Part shown: piece by piece, positions 34,098 to 43,936 of the stretch
Numbering within the stretch: position 1 is the stretch's first letter
Layout: every line of letters starts with the position of its first letter
Assembly: GCF_028009165.1 (NCBI RefSeq)
Contig: NC_079242.1
Span: forward strand, 434,001-498,000
Reading direction: 5' to 3'
DNA from: Akanthomyces muscarius
Lineage: Eukaryota; Ascomycota; Sordariomycetes; Hypocreales; Cordycipitaceae
Length of the DNA: 64,000 nucleotides
Made by a program: the position numbers and the translations under genes
Notes under the pieces: generated by a model
What the model saw: the letters and a program-made list of their open reading frames with translations, nothing else
Database searches by the model: none
What the model was told of the DNA's origin: nothing

Positions 34098-35763
34098 CTA
34101 TGCCATCGGCGGAAACGGCTCATTCCAGCAGTCCTCCCAGCCAAGCTTGCCCGACGCCCAAAATGTGAGTAGCTTGTCTATATAATGTTTGGGGACATAG
34201 AAAGTGTCAGTTGGAGTCCCATCGCCGTTCTTAAAGGTCGATAGGACAAGCTCCTTGTCCTCATCGGACCCGTCTGCGACGGCCACACCCGCAACGGCCA
34301 CCGGCCAGCTCAGTGCGGCCTTGGACTGCAATATAGCGAGTGACTCGCGCATAAGCTGTATCAACTCCTCTAGTAGTGCAATTCTGCGCATGGCCCATGA
34401 TCTTGAGGCCTCGGGCGTCGACTGTGCCGGTGGCGGTGGCAGCGACAAGTTGGCGTAAAGCGCAATCGAACACCTGAACACCCGCGCCATCAGCACAAAT
34501 TCGGGCTGCTCAGGTACACCATAAGGCTCTTCCCATATTTCAGGGACGAAGGCCTCGGTGCGCATCAATATGCCATCCAGAGCAGGGGCGATGGCGTCGC
34601 AGTAGCTGACTCCGGTAATTGCCAGTCGACGCAGCTTTGTGATACGTAGCATTTCTAGGAAGAGCTCTGTCGGGCAGGGCAGCTCCCCATATAGCTGGAA
34701 AGAATAGTAGGTGGCTAATTCGTCTGGGGTAAACCTGTCAAGCTCTAAAATTTGGTCGGAGGCCGGACTTGTCGTGTTGGCGATCGCAGCCGTGCTGCAG
34801 CACCACCAGTCAGTTCAACTTAGTTCCATGCTGGTTTTGCAATACTGAGCCATGATCAGGAAATATCTTACATAATCTGGAACTGTGTGACAGTCCCCAA
34901 GACTGGCGATGGGGGCAGCACGGTATCAGACTTGTTGCAGGTGTCGAGAAGGGCCAGAAACCCTGAGCTGTGAGCCCGCCACGCGGTGCCAAGCAGGGTA
35001 AGTTCGACGGCGAGCACGTCGGTAATGCGCAACAGAGCCAGCACCTTGTAGTATGGAGCATCACTTTCGAGGCATGTGTTTATATCCTTAATGTTGTGCA
35101 CCATATAGGAGTGGAGCTTGCTCCATAGAGGCCCAATGGAAGTCATATGTGAAGGGTGCGGTAGCGCATTGGTGGCATTGCCTATCAAGTTGATGCGTTG
35201 TGCTGTCATGGCGAGAAGAAATGCTGGGCGGTAGCGAGTAGAGAGATTGAGGGGAGTATCAAAGTCGAGCTCGCGCTGCCGTATAGGCAAGATGGCCTCA
35301 ATATCTGTAGTAGTTGACTGATCAGCCAGAGATTACGATGAAGGGTCAGAGACGGCGCGTACAAAATCGACAAGCCTCCATAAAATCCCACTCTGGAGGT
35401 ACCACCCGTCTTTCCAGAACAGTCTCCAGAGGATCCAAAATGGCGGCGGCTCTGCGACTCAAGCGGTTTTCCTGGACAGAAGTTGTGGGCGTCACATAGC
35501 CATCGCAAACATAGCCATAGGCTGTGCAGCGCTTACAATGCGGCTTCGTTTCATCGCATTTGACACGGCGAACACTGCAATGAGTTGTTAGCATGGAAAC
35601 GGCCAGGATCCCGGGGGCAGGTGACCGACCGGCATGTGACGCAGCCGGTCTTGACTTTGGGGGCCCAGCGCTTGCGTCGAGGGCGGGTCTCTTCATTGGG
35701 ATTGGAGTCGGGGCTGCTGGAGCTGGGAGGACTGGGAATCAAAGCATTTTGGTGATTGGACAT
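34098..35763 (-). CDS. Zn(II)2Cys6 transcription factor
   Basis: Four exons: 35763-35630, 35574-35363, 35304-34872 and 34794-34098, giving 491 aa. Introns have donors GTCGGT, GTACGC and GTAAGA and acceptors ATTGCAG, CTACAG and CTGCAG. The zinc cluster at residues 41-68 (CVTCRVRRVKC...C..C......C, spacing x2-x6-x6-x2-x6) is split by intron 1 inside the codon after C44. A basic RPRRKRWAPKVKTG precedes it and is typical of this class. The middle contains WDFMEACRFYIEAIL and PLNLSTRYRPAFL. The C-terminus carries EMLRITKLRRL and ends PKHYIDKLLTFWASGKLGWEDCW, a fungal_trans_2-like profile. ATG 35763 is chosen over the in-frame 35775 because it gives the usual compact N-terminus. Neighbour and likely relative of the 31237-33373 gene by order and class, but the intron positions and sequences differ. 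Confidence 0.88.
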
Positions 35764-38195
35764 TTTGTTATGCAAACGAACGATCAGTGTGCAAGTGGCG
35801 ATGCTGTTGTCGGAGGGGCGCGGGAGGTGAGGCCGGGTGAGCGTCGAACGGGTGCATGCTCTCAGACAGTGACTCCCCGCGCAAACTGCAAATCAGTGGA
35901 ATGCCGCCCCTCAGCCTTATCATGCAGACGGATATTGTGGGCAAGACAAAGGCACAGATACGGAACGATCAACGACGGCTTGTGGGCGCACAGAGGAGCG
36001 GATGACGGAGCACGAGCAAGGGTGGGCGCTGGAGCACACGGGTCTGGCGGTGCTTGCAGCAAACGAGTGCGGATGGAGGTTGAGAAAAGGCTGGCAGAAA
36101 GACGTTTGGCAGTGGATGGTGTGGATGGTGGCAGGACGAGGCGAACGGTGCTGAGAAAGAAGGCTGTAGGCTTGTTCAGCTCCGACAGCGTGTCCGGGAT
36201 GGCAATGCGGTTTTGGACGGCTTTGGAGGGGTTCATGCAGGCGGGAGAAATGTGGCTGAAGCTGGGGAAGAAGCCATCTAGAACGGGGTCCCGTATCAGG
36301 CAGCTGCCTGCGTGTGAGCCTGTGCCTGTGCCTGTGCTATTTGCCGAGGAGTACCTGTAACGGCAGCAGGCAGACCTGTTGTAAATCCGCGAGGGCCGCT
36401 GTACAAAAAAGTATTCAAATCGGAAATCACTCGAAGAATGCCAAATTGGTCCTCGTCCTCTCTTCCGGGGCCCTGGATAGCCCGGCTGCCCGGGAATTGG
36501 CAACTAACTACCGACAAGGCTAGCGCTCCCCCCGTTTTCCTTACCTAATTTTGCAGCAGCCCGGCCCTCAGCTAGTTAGCGTGCCTAGTGGCAACTACCT
36601 TGCGTTGCTTGCCTACCCACGTACCCGTTTGCCCACTGTCCGCAACACTCGTCATGCTCGATTGCACGGCCATCTTCTCCATTCTTCACCAGTAGCCGTC
36701 GTGTACAATTCTGCATCACCAGCTTCTAACTAAGCCACAGCCAAGTGAGCTACTCCTTACTCCCTCGAGACAGCCGAGCACAGAGCGCGCTAATATGGAG
36801 TGTGCGCCAAAAAGACCTAGCAGCACAAGTCGACCCTCCATCTCCATTTGTACTTCTCGTGGCCTCGTCTGCCAGCGCTACTCATAGCTCCAGGGCCAGC
36901 TACCAAGATACGAGCAGCGGCACGCTGGCTCGCCCTACTCGCATCCACAATCTTGCATAGCTCATCAATCACTCGATGGTCATTTCGCCCGACCCTTTTG
37001 GAATCCTCTACCCAACTCGGAGCTAAGAATCGTACTCGAAGCCGTATAATCACTTCTCCACCGTCAACTTGCGCAAAATATATCGCAATTGAGTTTCATA
37101 TATAAGCTCATCTTCGCCGTCTTTGCCTTGCGGCGTTGCATCCCAAGCAGTTGCGGTGGACGACAAGCTGGCACTGTTGTGCCACAGTCAGTCCTGCCGG
37201 GTAGTCAGATACCATCATGCCCTACAGCCAAGTGTTCGCAATTCTCAGGGCGGAGTGTCAATTATAACTGTAGCCGAACAGATGCGGTCCGCACGGAAAC
37301 CGACGTGATGCTAAAAGTGAGCCAGCTGCGACGAACTTTCGCATGCTAGCGCAGCCGAACGGGAACTGGTAACGGAGCTGTGGCTCTGCCATTATGTCGC
37401 CGCAGTCACAGAGTCTCGATGCATTACAGAATCGCACGCAAACTCGAATCTCGGAAAGACTAGCGTCGTGCCATTCAATCAACGCGAACACATATTGAAT
37501 CAAAACAAAGACGGGCCAAAGTCTCCAAGGCACGAAGCAACGACAGCAGACATATCCGAAACTAAGTTAAGACGGCCGCCACTAGCAACACCCCCCTGGA
37601 ACCGCCCAAGAACAGTGACTATGGCGCCAGTTCCTCGATCTCGCCGTGAGATAAAGTGTATGGATAGAGTTCTCTGCCGCAGTTGACGGACTATGCAGTG
37701 GAGACCAGCTCATCTTAAAACGATCAAATTCGTGCATATGCTTTGGCACACCTGAAGACCAGGGCGAATGGGTCGACCGTTTTAACATGTGTCCAAGTCC
37801 GCCACGTGCTCGCACGGCCGGTCAGCTTGGCCACAACATTTGCAGGAAGCCAAAAGCCGCGACAGACCTGGTTATTGCCATGTGCACTAGTTACAGGCTG
37901 GGTACGAAGTAGAAATGGCCTATTTTGCTTGGCGCCGCCCCCCGCCCACGGCCCTCATCATACTGATCTTCGGTAATTGGCAGTGTGTGAGATTGGCGTC
38001 TCTACGACCCTGCGCACCTTTCTCCTCCCTAGTTGCAGGCCAAGTGCTTACGACCTGCAGAGGCCACGGGCCTTTTGCTCGCTCATTCTTTTGTTCCTGC
38101 ATCATCATCATCATCATCATCATCATCTTGTGCGCATTTATCAAGTGAGGCCAGAGTCGAGAAGTTCTTGGTCATCACCACCCAAGCTTTCAGCG
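35764..38195. other. Gene-free interval (2.4 kb)
   Basis: Upstream regions of the minus-strand regulator and the plus-strand secreted phosphodiesterase-like gene, so this is a divergent intergenic region. The longest frame (213 codons, 35862-36503 minus) is Pro/Ser/Arg-rich and unsupported. It contains the (ATC)9 repeat at 38101. No mobile-element coding remnants were recognised. Confidence 0.5.
38101..38127. repeat. (ATC)9 microsatellite
   Basis: Nine perfect ATC triplets about 70 bp upstream of the start codon at 38196, so probably in the 5' leader or core promoter of the secreted phosphodiesterase-like gene. Length variation could affect that leader. Confidence 0.9.
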
Positions 38196-39831
38196 ATGCA
38201 GCTTACAAGTCTTACCCTGGCCACGGCCGCAGCCTTGGTACGATCGCTCGTGTAACGAATGCAGCACTTGCGCCCCCAATTCGCTGTCTGCCAGCCTGAT
38301 TTGCAGCCTGCGGCTAACAGTTTCTCCGATAGCTTCCACTCGCCAGCGCCGCGCCGGCAGAAGCCAAAACTACCGATGGCATTTCCAGCTGCGGCTCAGC
38401 TTGGATGCCGAGGGACGACGTCACAATTGGCCAAGGCACCGATAAACGACGGGGCTTTTCCTCTGCCGTGCAGGGCTTTTGCTCTGCTGCCAATGGGAAG
38501 ACGGTCAAGCCCAACGGTTACCTTTCACTGTCCACAGAGGTCTTTCTCAATGGCGGTAAAACCCCTTCAGAGTATGGCCTCCAGGGCTTTGTAAACTGTA
38601 AGTATCGACGTATTGGCTCCGGTACAGCCACGACCACCTCACTCACAAACGCCACCTTCAGTCGAGGTTCACAACAAGATCACTTCCGACCACACTATCT
38701 CCAGTATGCAATTCCAATGCTTGCACGTTTGCGCATTCCACAGGTTCATTAACATAATGATAGAGAACGACTGTGTCAAGTTTCTCAATGCCCTCAGCGC
38801 AGACGGCGGCAAATGCTCTGGCGCCGACAACAAGGACACCAAGGGCGGTACTTGGCAAGTCGGCCCCAATGGCATTTCTTACCACGCCCTTGGCTACGAG
38901 ACACCTCCCAAGGAAGATGCTGTAAATAAGATTTTTGAGGGTTCAGCAATTTCTGCCCAAAGCGCCAACAAAGGTGCCGGGCCTCCCCTAAACCCATGGC
39001 CCTTTGATTCACTCAGCAACATCAAACCTGTTGCTTGCCACAGCCACAACGATTACGACCGCGATGTTCCCGTATTTTCCGCCTTCAGCGCCGGTTGCAT
39101 TGCCATTGAGGCTGATGTCTTCCTGTCCGGCGGAGATGTCATCATTGGCCACGTTTTCCCGACCCCGGGCCGAACTCTGCGTGTTCAGTACACCGAGCCC
39201 CTCCGTGCCATTCTCGACCACAACAACGGCGGCTCCCCCGGTGAAAACGGCATCTACAAGGCCCGTCCCGACCAGAAGATTGTTCTCATGATTGACTTCA
39301 AGACATCTGACACCAAGACGCTGGATGCCGTCGTTGCTGCTCTGCAGCCTCTCCGCGATGGCAACTACCTGAGCCGCGTCGTCGACGGCAAATTTTCTCA
39401 GCGTGCCGTTACAGTCGTTGCTAGTGGCAATGCGCCGTTTGATCGCATCAGCTCGGGTGATGGCGTACCGAACCGAGATGTGTTTTATGATGCCAAGGTC
39501 GACAACCTCGAGTCCAAGTACACCAAGCTCAACTCGTACTATGCCTCGGCCGACTTTAAGAATGCGATTGGCAACCCGAGCAGCGCGGGTGCATTTTCCG
39601 ATGCGCAGAAAGCCAAGGTCAAGTCTCAGGTGGACGCTGCGCACGCTGCCGGACTTAAGGTCCGCTACTGTAAGTGATGCGAGATGTACGTGGCGGGACG
39701 AATGGCGTACTAATATACCTGTGACAGGGAACCTGCCTGGCGAATACATGTGGGAGTCCCTGGCGGCTCTCGGCGTTGACTATCTCAATGCTGACGACAT
39801 GTCCAACACGGCAAGACTTAAGCGCATCTAG
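38196..39831 (+). CDS. Secreted two-part protein: uncharacterised Cys domain plus AIM6-like PLC-type phosphodiesterase domain
   Basis: Five exons: 38196-38237, 38333-38597, 38662-38703, 38764-39669 and 39728-39831, giving 452 aa. Donors are GTACGA, GTAAGT, GTATGC and GTAAGT. For intron 3 I prefer acceptor ATGATAG (38763, TTAAC branch) to CACAG at 38744, which would leave a 41-nt intron. Exon 1 encodes a signal peptide (MQLTSLTLATAAAL...ASAAPA). Residues about 30-165 form a domain with four cysteines and the blocks CGSAWMPRDD, GTDKRRGFSSAV and NKDTKGGTWQVG. Residues about 200-450 match the AIM6/PI-PLC-like phosphodiesterase fold: ACHSHNDYDRDVPVF (His209, His211, Asp213), AIEADVFL, IGHVF, YTEPLRAIL and a terminal VRYWNLPGEYMWESL. 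This predicts a secreted metal-dependent phosphodiester hydrolase; the substrate is unknown. The N-terminal domain's role is unknown. Confidence 0.85.
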
Positions 39832-41530
39832 TGAAGAGAAGTTGGCGCTCTGTATATATCAGCAATCTGGTCATCTTACGACGATACGAAACTCAAAGAC
39901 ATGACGGCATTTATGCAACGCAATTCACGTTGCTCAAGACTTTTGTAAAAAGAAAAAATCGAGCATGTCATGGGAAGCAATTAACTGCTGCGTGGCGAGG
40001 ACATTTTCACCGACTGTCCCACTAACACATGACACCTCGACAGCCAAGTCCTTGGGCGCCTCTGCTTTGGTGATACGTAGCATGAACTGCTCTTACTCTG
40101 AAGAGAATCTCGCTGTTGTCCGATTGCTGATGATGTATGTCTTTAATATATTTTCAGGTCGCGTGGTTTGGTCGCCGTCCAATCAGATTACAGCAGTTTC
40201 AGCAACGACCCGGTTTGGGCAATTTATAATATAATCTAGCGCTCAGCTCTCACGAAGCGGCATTCCCGTGGTTACCTTTGTCCTTGCCCCAATGAGGCAA
40301 CTGCAACTTTGTCCCAAATTGAGCGGATGGTTCCTCATGCAGCGCAACGACCCCCTTGCCGTGCCAGGAACAAGGTGCTGAGCTAGGGTCTTGGCAGCAC
40401 ATGGACAAGAGCACAGAGATTGCCCAGTTCGGCACTTGGGGTAGTGGCGGCGTGGGGAAGAAGCGTGTAACATGCACGTGGCATATAAGCAAACTGGAAA
40501 GGTATGTATGCAAATTGCGCCCAAAAGTGCGGGGGACATGACGGGCTATGGCTTGGTCATGCAATATGAGAGACAGAGAGCGTGCATGCATGTAAGCCAC
40601 GGGGCATCGGCGAGTAGCGGCATTCCTCTTTCGTTTTTCGTGGGGGACGACCGGGACGGCCAACCGCCACACTTAATTTTCTCTGTCGATAAGCCGCCAG
40701 TTGGACGATCTTGGTTGGGGGCCCTGTCGAGTTAACGTTACGAGCGGAGCTTTTCTCCTTTGACAAGCACCCTTTCCAATCTATATCTGTCGGACTGGGG
40801 GGGTTCCGGCCAAAGGCGGCAAATGTGGCTTTTCCGTATGTGGATGGTTGCAGATAGAGCGACGGCCGCTTGTTCAGTTAGCCTACCTTGGCGAAACACA
40901 CAACTCGCTCCACAGCGGGCAGGGCTCGTTACCATTCATGGCTGTCATCTCAAGTCTTTTCTACCCTTTTTGGACCGTAGACTTGGGCATTGACAAGTCA
41001 AGCATCCCCTGAGCCCCATTTCCCCGGGAGCAGGGGGGAAAAGTAGCTTCCCGATTGAGTAGTCTCGGGTCGCATCCCCCATGTAGCTGACGTGCGGCGT
41101 CGTTTCGCCAACACTGGGGTAGCTTCTCATTGCAAGGTTGACGGCTCGTGAGGGTTACATTGTAGACCTATCTTCCCTTTTGACATGAACGGTGCCATTT
41201 TTCTTTTGATATCGTCACACATGCCTAGGCCGACCGGAGGGCGTGTAAGCCCTTAGTGAAAGTTAGTTCCGAACCAAGCTTGCGCGATGCCACGGTCGAC
41301 GCGCCGTGCTGTCTCCGATGCTGTTGCAGAAATCAACTGGTCCGTAGCGTGCAACGTCTCTGGTAGACGGTAACATCTACATAAAGGGCATCTACATCCC
41401 ACCTGATTGTTTGCTTCATCGCCTCGAGTTCTGTAGTACGAACAACCACTACAGCCCCCCCCCCCCCCAACTCACTTATACCACCGCCGCCAACTCACTT
41501 CTTCTCGCAAGCCCGAGTCAAATCGCCACC
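39832..41530. other. Gene-free interval (1.7 kb)
   Basis: Lies between two plus-strand genes. The left end is the 3' UTR of the phosphodiesterase-like gene. The right end is the promoter/leader of the LPMO, with TACATAAAGG near 41378 as a weak TATA-like element and C14 at 41455. No gene is supported. Confidence 0.5.
41455..41468. repeat. C14 homopolymer in the LPMO leader
   Basis: Fourteen C residues ending 62 bp before the LPMO start codon, probably within the 5' UTR, in a CT/CA-rich leader. Confidence 0.85.
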
Positions 41531-42223
41531 ATGCAGCTTCCCTCTCTCTCCCTGCCCGCCGTGCTAGGCCTCGTCTCCCTGACGGCCGCGCACATGCAGA
41601 TGACGAACCCGGCGCCGTTCCGTTCCAAGCACAACCCGTACACGACCGACGTCGACTACAACATGAACAGCCCCCTCGACGCCAGCGGCGCCAACTTCCC
41701 CTGCAAGGGCTACCAGAGCCTGCTCAACACGCCGCAGGGCCGCTCCGTCGCGACGTGGCAGGCCGGCGGCAGCTACAGCTTCAGCGTCGAGGGCAGCGCC
41801 ACGCACAACGGCGGCAGCTGCCAGGTCTCGCTGTCGTACGACGGCGGGCGCACGTTCCGTGTCGTCCACTCGTACGTCGGCGGCTGCCCGCTCAAGAGTA
41901 CCTGGCCCTTCCAGCTGCCCAACGACACGCCCGCCGGCGAGGCCATCTTTGCCTGGTCCTGGTTCAACAACATCGGCAACCGCGAGATGTACATGAACTG
42001 CGCCCACGTCACCATCAAGGCCCGCGGCGCCGCTGCCGCCGACGAGGGTGTCTCTGCCCGCAGCCCCTCGGACCCCTTCAGCTCGCGCCCCAACATGATG
42101 GTTGCCAATGTCGGCAACGGCTGCTCGACGGTCGAGGGCGCCGACGTGCTCTTCCCCAAGCCCGGCCCGGATCTGGACAACATCTCGGGCAAGACGTCGC
42201 CTCCTCGTGGCAACTGCAACTAG
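41531..42223 (+). CDS. AA11-family lytic polysaccharide monooxygenase (chitin-type)
   Basis: Single exon, 230 aa from the ATG at 41531. The frame is open upstream to 41411, but MQLPSLSLPAVLGLVSLTAA is a clean signal peptide and cleavage exposes His21 as the mature N-terminus. That residue is obligatory for the copper histidine brace. The second brace ligand is His92 in SATHNGGSCQVSLSYDGG, and the axial Tyr154 is in NREMYMNCAHV; all match AA11. Six cysteines (58, 97, 119, 157, 198, 229) can form three disulfides. AA11 enzymes oxidatively cleave chitin with copper and H2O2 or O2 (established for characterised members). There is no carbohydrate-binding module or GPI signal, so it is a free single-domain secreted enzyme of about 21 kDa. 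It could act on insect or fungal chitin or in wall remodelling. Confidence 0.95.
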   Translation: MQLPSLSLPAVLGLVSLTAAHMQMTNPAPFRSKHNPYTTDVDYNMNSPLDASGANFPCKGYQSLLNTPQGRSVATWQAGGSYSFSVEGSATHNGGSCQVSLSYDGGRTFRVVHSYVGGCPLKSTWPFQLPNDTPAGEAIFAWSWFNNIGNREMYMNCAHVTIKARGAAAADEGVSARSPSDPFSSRPNMMVANVGNGCSTVEGADVLFPKPGPDLDNISGKTSPPRGNCN

Positions 42224-42590
42224 AAGCGCAGCGGTAATGCCGACCTGAGCCTGTCACGAATATAGACGTCAAGCAGTTCTCACACTGCAGCCCCTATGGC
42301 AATGTTACTTGAGCACGCTCGTTTTCTGGTCAAAGTCCATGAAGGGGACGCTGCTGTCAAAGACAGCAGGTTTCTATATAGTTCTGGCCAAGATTGGTTA
42401 ACTAGTCATTATATAGAAGAAAACAACAGTCGTTTCAGTTTAAACCTTTGACCACTGCGCTGAGCCACACCTTTCTTAAATGCAGATGTGCGCCAAAGTC
42501 CATAAAGCAAGCTTGAGCTGATCCTAGGTCACCTGGCCAATAGAAATCGGGGTATGATGTCATATCAGTACTAATGCGAGATTCTGTACA
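42224..42590. other. Convergent 3' region
   Basis: 367 bp between the LPMO stop (+) and the receptor stop (-). Moderately AT-rich with two TATATAG stretches (about 42374 and 42410). Nothing else seen. Confidence 0.5.
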
Positions 42591-43936
42591 TCACGCTCTC
42601 TTTTGCTTGTTCTTAATCATTGCGCGGTCGCTGGCCATGCTCTGCAGGCTTCGGCCGTCATCCGCCGGTGTCAGCACGCCGTCTCGGTACGGCGCCAGGG
42701 GCAGCAGCACGTCCTCCACCTCTGTATCGGACTCGTGGTCGCGCAGCCGCGTCGTTTGGGCGCTGCCGCCGTCGGCCCGCGACCGTAGCACCGACATGGC
42801 ATAGCTGTTGTTGTTGCTGCTGCTATGGCGGCCGCCCTGGCTGCGATCCCCCGAGCGGTCGTCCTCGGCACCCTTGACCATCTTGGTCGTCGCGCCAAAG
42901 TCGTTGTTGAAGGCCTGCAGGAACTGGCGGAAGCAGGGGAACGTAGCCGCCATGATGGAAAAGTGCATGACGACCTGCGTCACGATGGTGGTGTCGGCCA
43001 GGGTGAACATGATGGGGGCGCGGTGGTTGCGGATGGCGTCGCGCAGGAAGACGAGCCGATAACCGACGGGGATGGCGACGAGAAGCTGCGCGGAAAAAGC
43101 CATGACGACGATGAACTTGGTCTGAAAGGCCAGATCGAGGCCTAGAACGAGCGTGAAGGCGAGCGCGGAGATGAGGAGCTCGATGAGGAGGCTGACGGTT
43201 TCAATGACGAGCCAGCGTGGGAACTACACGGACGAGACTGTTAGTCGATGGATGCGGTCGTAAAAAAAAGTCTTGGAATCGCACCACGCCTGTACAGTGC
43301 CCAGCAGTCAAGTCCCATGGCCGTGTGCTTCCGCATTGAAATGCGACAATGAACACAGAGGCTACGCCCCAGACAAGAATTACAGCCGTGACAACGCGTG
43401 TTGCCAGTAGATGCTTGTCGGCAGCCTGTCGGCTGACTCTAGATATCAACAGCGACATGGACGCCTTTGCCGGGCAGAGCGCCAAGATGTACATGATTGT
43501 GCTGGCGTAGTACGCCTGCTTGGAAGTCAGCGTCGTTCGCATCCTTGAGTATGGGAGCATTTGTCCGCCTACCTTGAGCCCCGAGTCCACACTATCATGG
43601 TAGGCATCGTTGTAACGGATGCCTACGCCCTCGCGGACGGCGTAGAGTACGGTCGCAGTCTGACACGCACCGATAAACTAGACATGGCCACACGTGTTAG
43701 TGACCGACCGGCAGCCCTCAGTCATGTGAAATGGCTAGTAGTGGTGCACATACAGTAGCGATGGTGGCGGCAGCGTCGTCCAAGCCCAAGGGTCCGGTGA
43801 GCCGGGTGCGGATAAAGATGCGGATGCACAGGACAAGGACGCTCCAAATGAGCCCGACAATGGCGGTGATGACAATGTACGCTCTGTGGTCGTCGGGACC
43901 AACGACCATGTGGTCGTCGACGCCCGCGCTGGCCAT
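42591..43936 (-). CDS. PTH11-like fungal rhodopsin-domain integral membrane protein
   Basis: Four exons: 43936-43754, 43677-43573, 43515-43285 and 43223-42591, giving 383 aa. Donors are GTATGT, GTAGGC and GTGCGA with CTAAC/CTGAC branch sites and acceptors TCTAG, AAGCAG and GTGTAG. Each join is in phase. Seven hydrophobic segments are visible: AYIVITAIVGLIWSVLVLCI, LDDAAATIAT plus FIGACQTATVLYAV, AYYASTIMYILALCPAKASM, VVTAVILVWGVASVFIVAF, VSLLIELLISALAFTLV and two near the end. The CP-K-(A/S)-S-(L/M) loop and a Q-C-G-x-x-(R/P)-PWD segment are hallmarks of the Fung_rhodopsin/PTH11-like family. There is no N-terminal CFEM domain. The C-terminal about 130 residues form a charged Ser/Asn/Arg-rich cytosolic tail. 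It probably senses surface or chemical cues, with ligand and G-protein coupling unknown. Confidence 0.9.

Noticed and set aside
31237..35763. Neighbouring zinc-cluster genes as a recent tandem duplication
   Set aside because: Intron positions, protein lengths and sequences differ strongly; at most an old relationship.
38101..38127. ATC run considered as a CRISPR or satellite array
   Set aside because: It is a plain trinucleotide microsatellite without spacers.
38704..38744. Alternative 41-nt intron 3 in the phosphodiesterase-like gene (acceptor CACAG)
   Set aside because: It would be unusually short and inserts RFINIMIE before NDCVKFL. The 60-nt choice has a TTAAC branch site and gives a smoother domain.
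1..39831. Three genes resembling yeast AIM genes (AIM19, AIM22, AIM6) as a mitochondrial cluster
   Set aside because: AIM names come from a yeast screen and imply no shared pathway; the AIM6-like protein here is predicted to be secreted.
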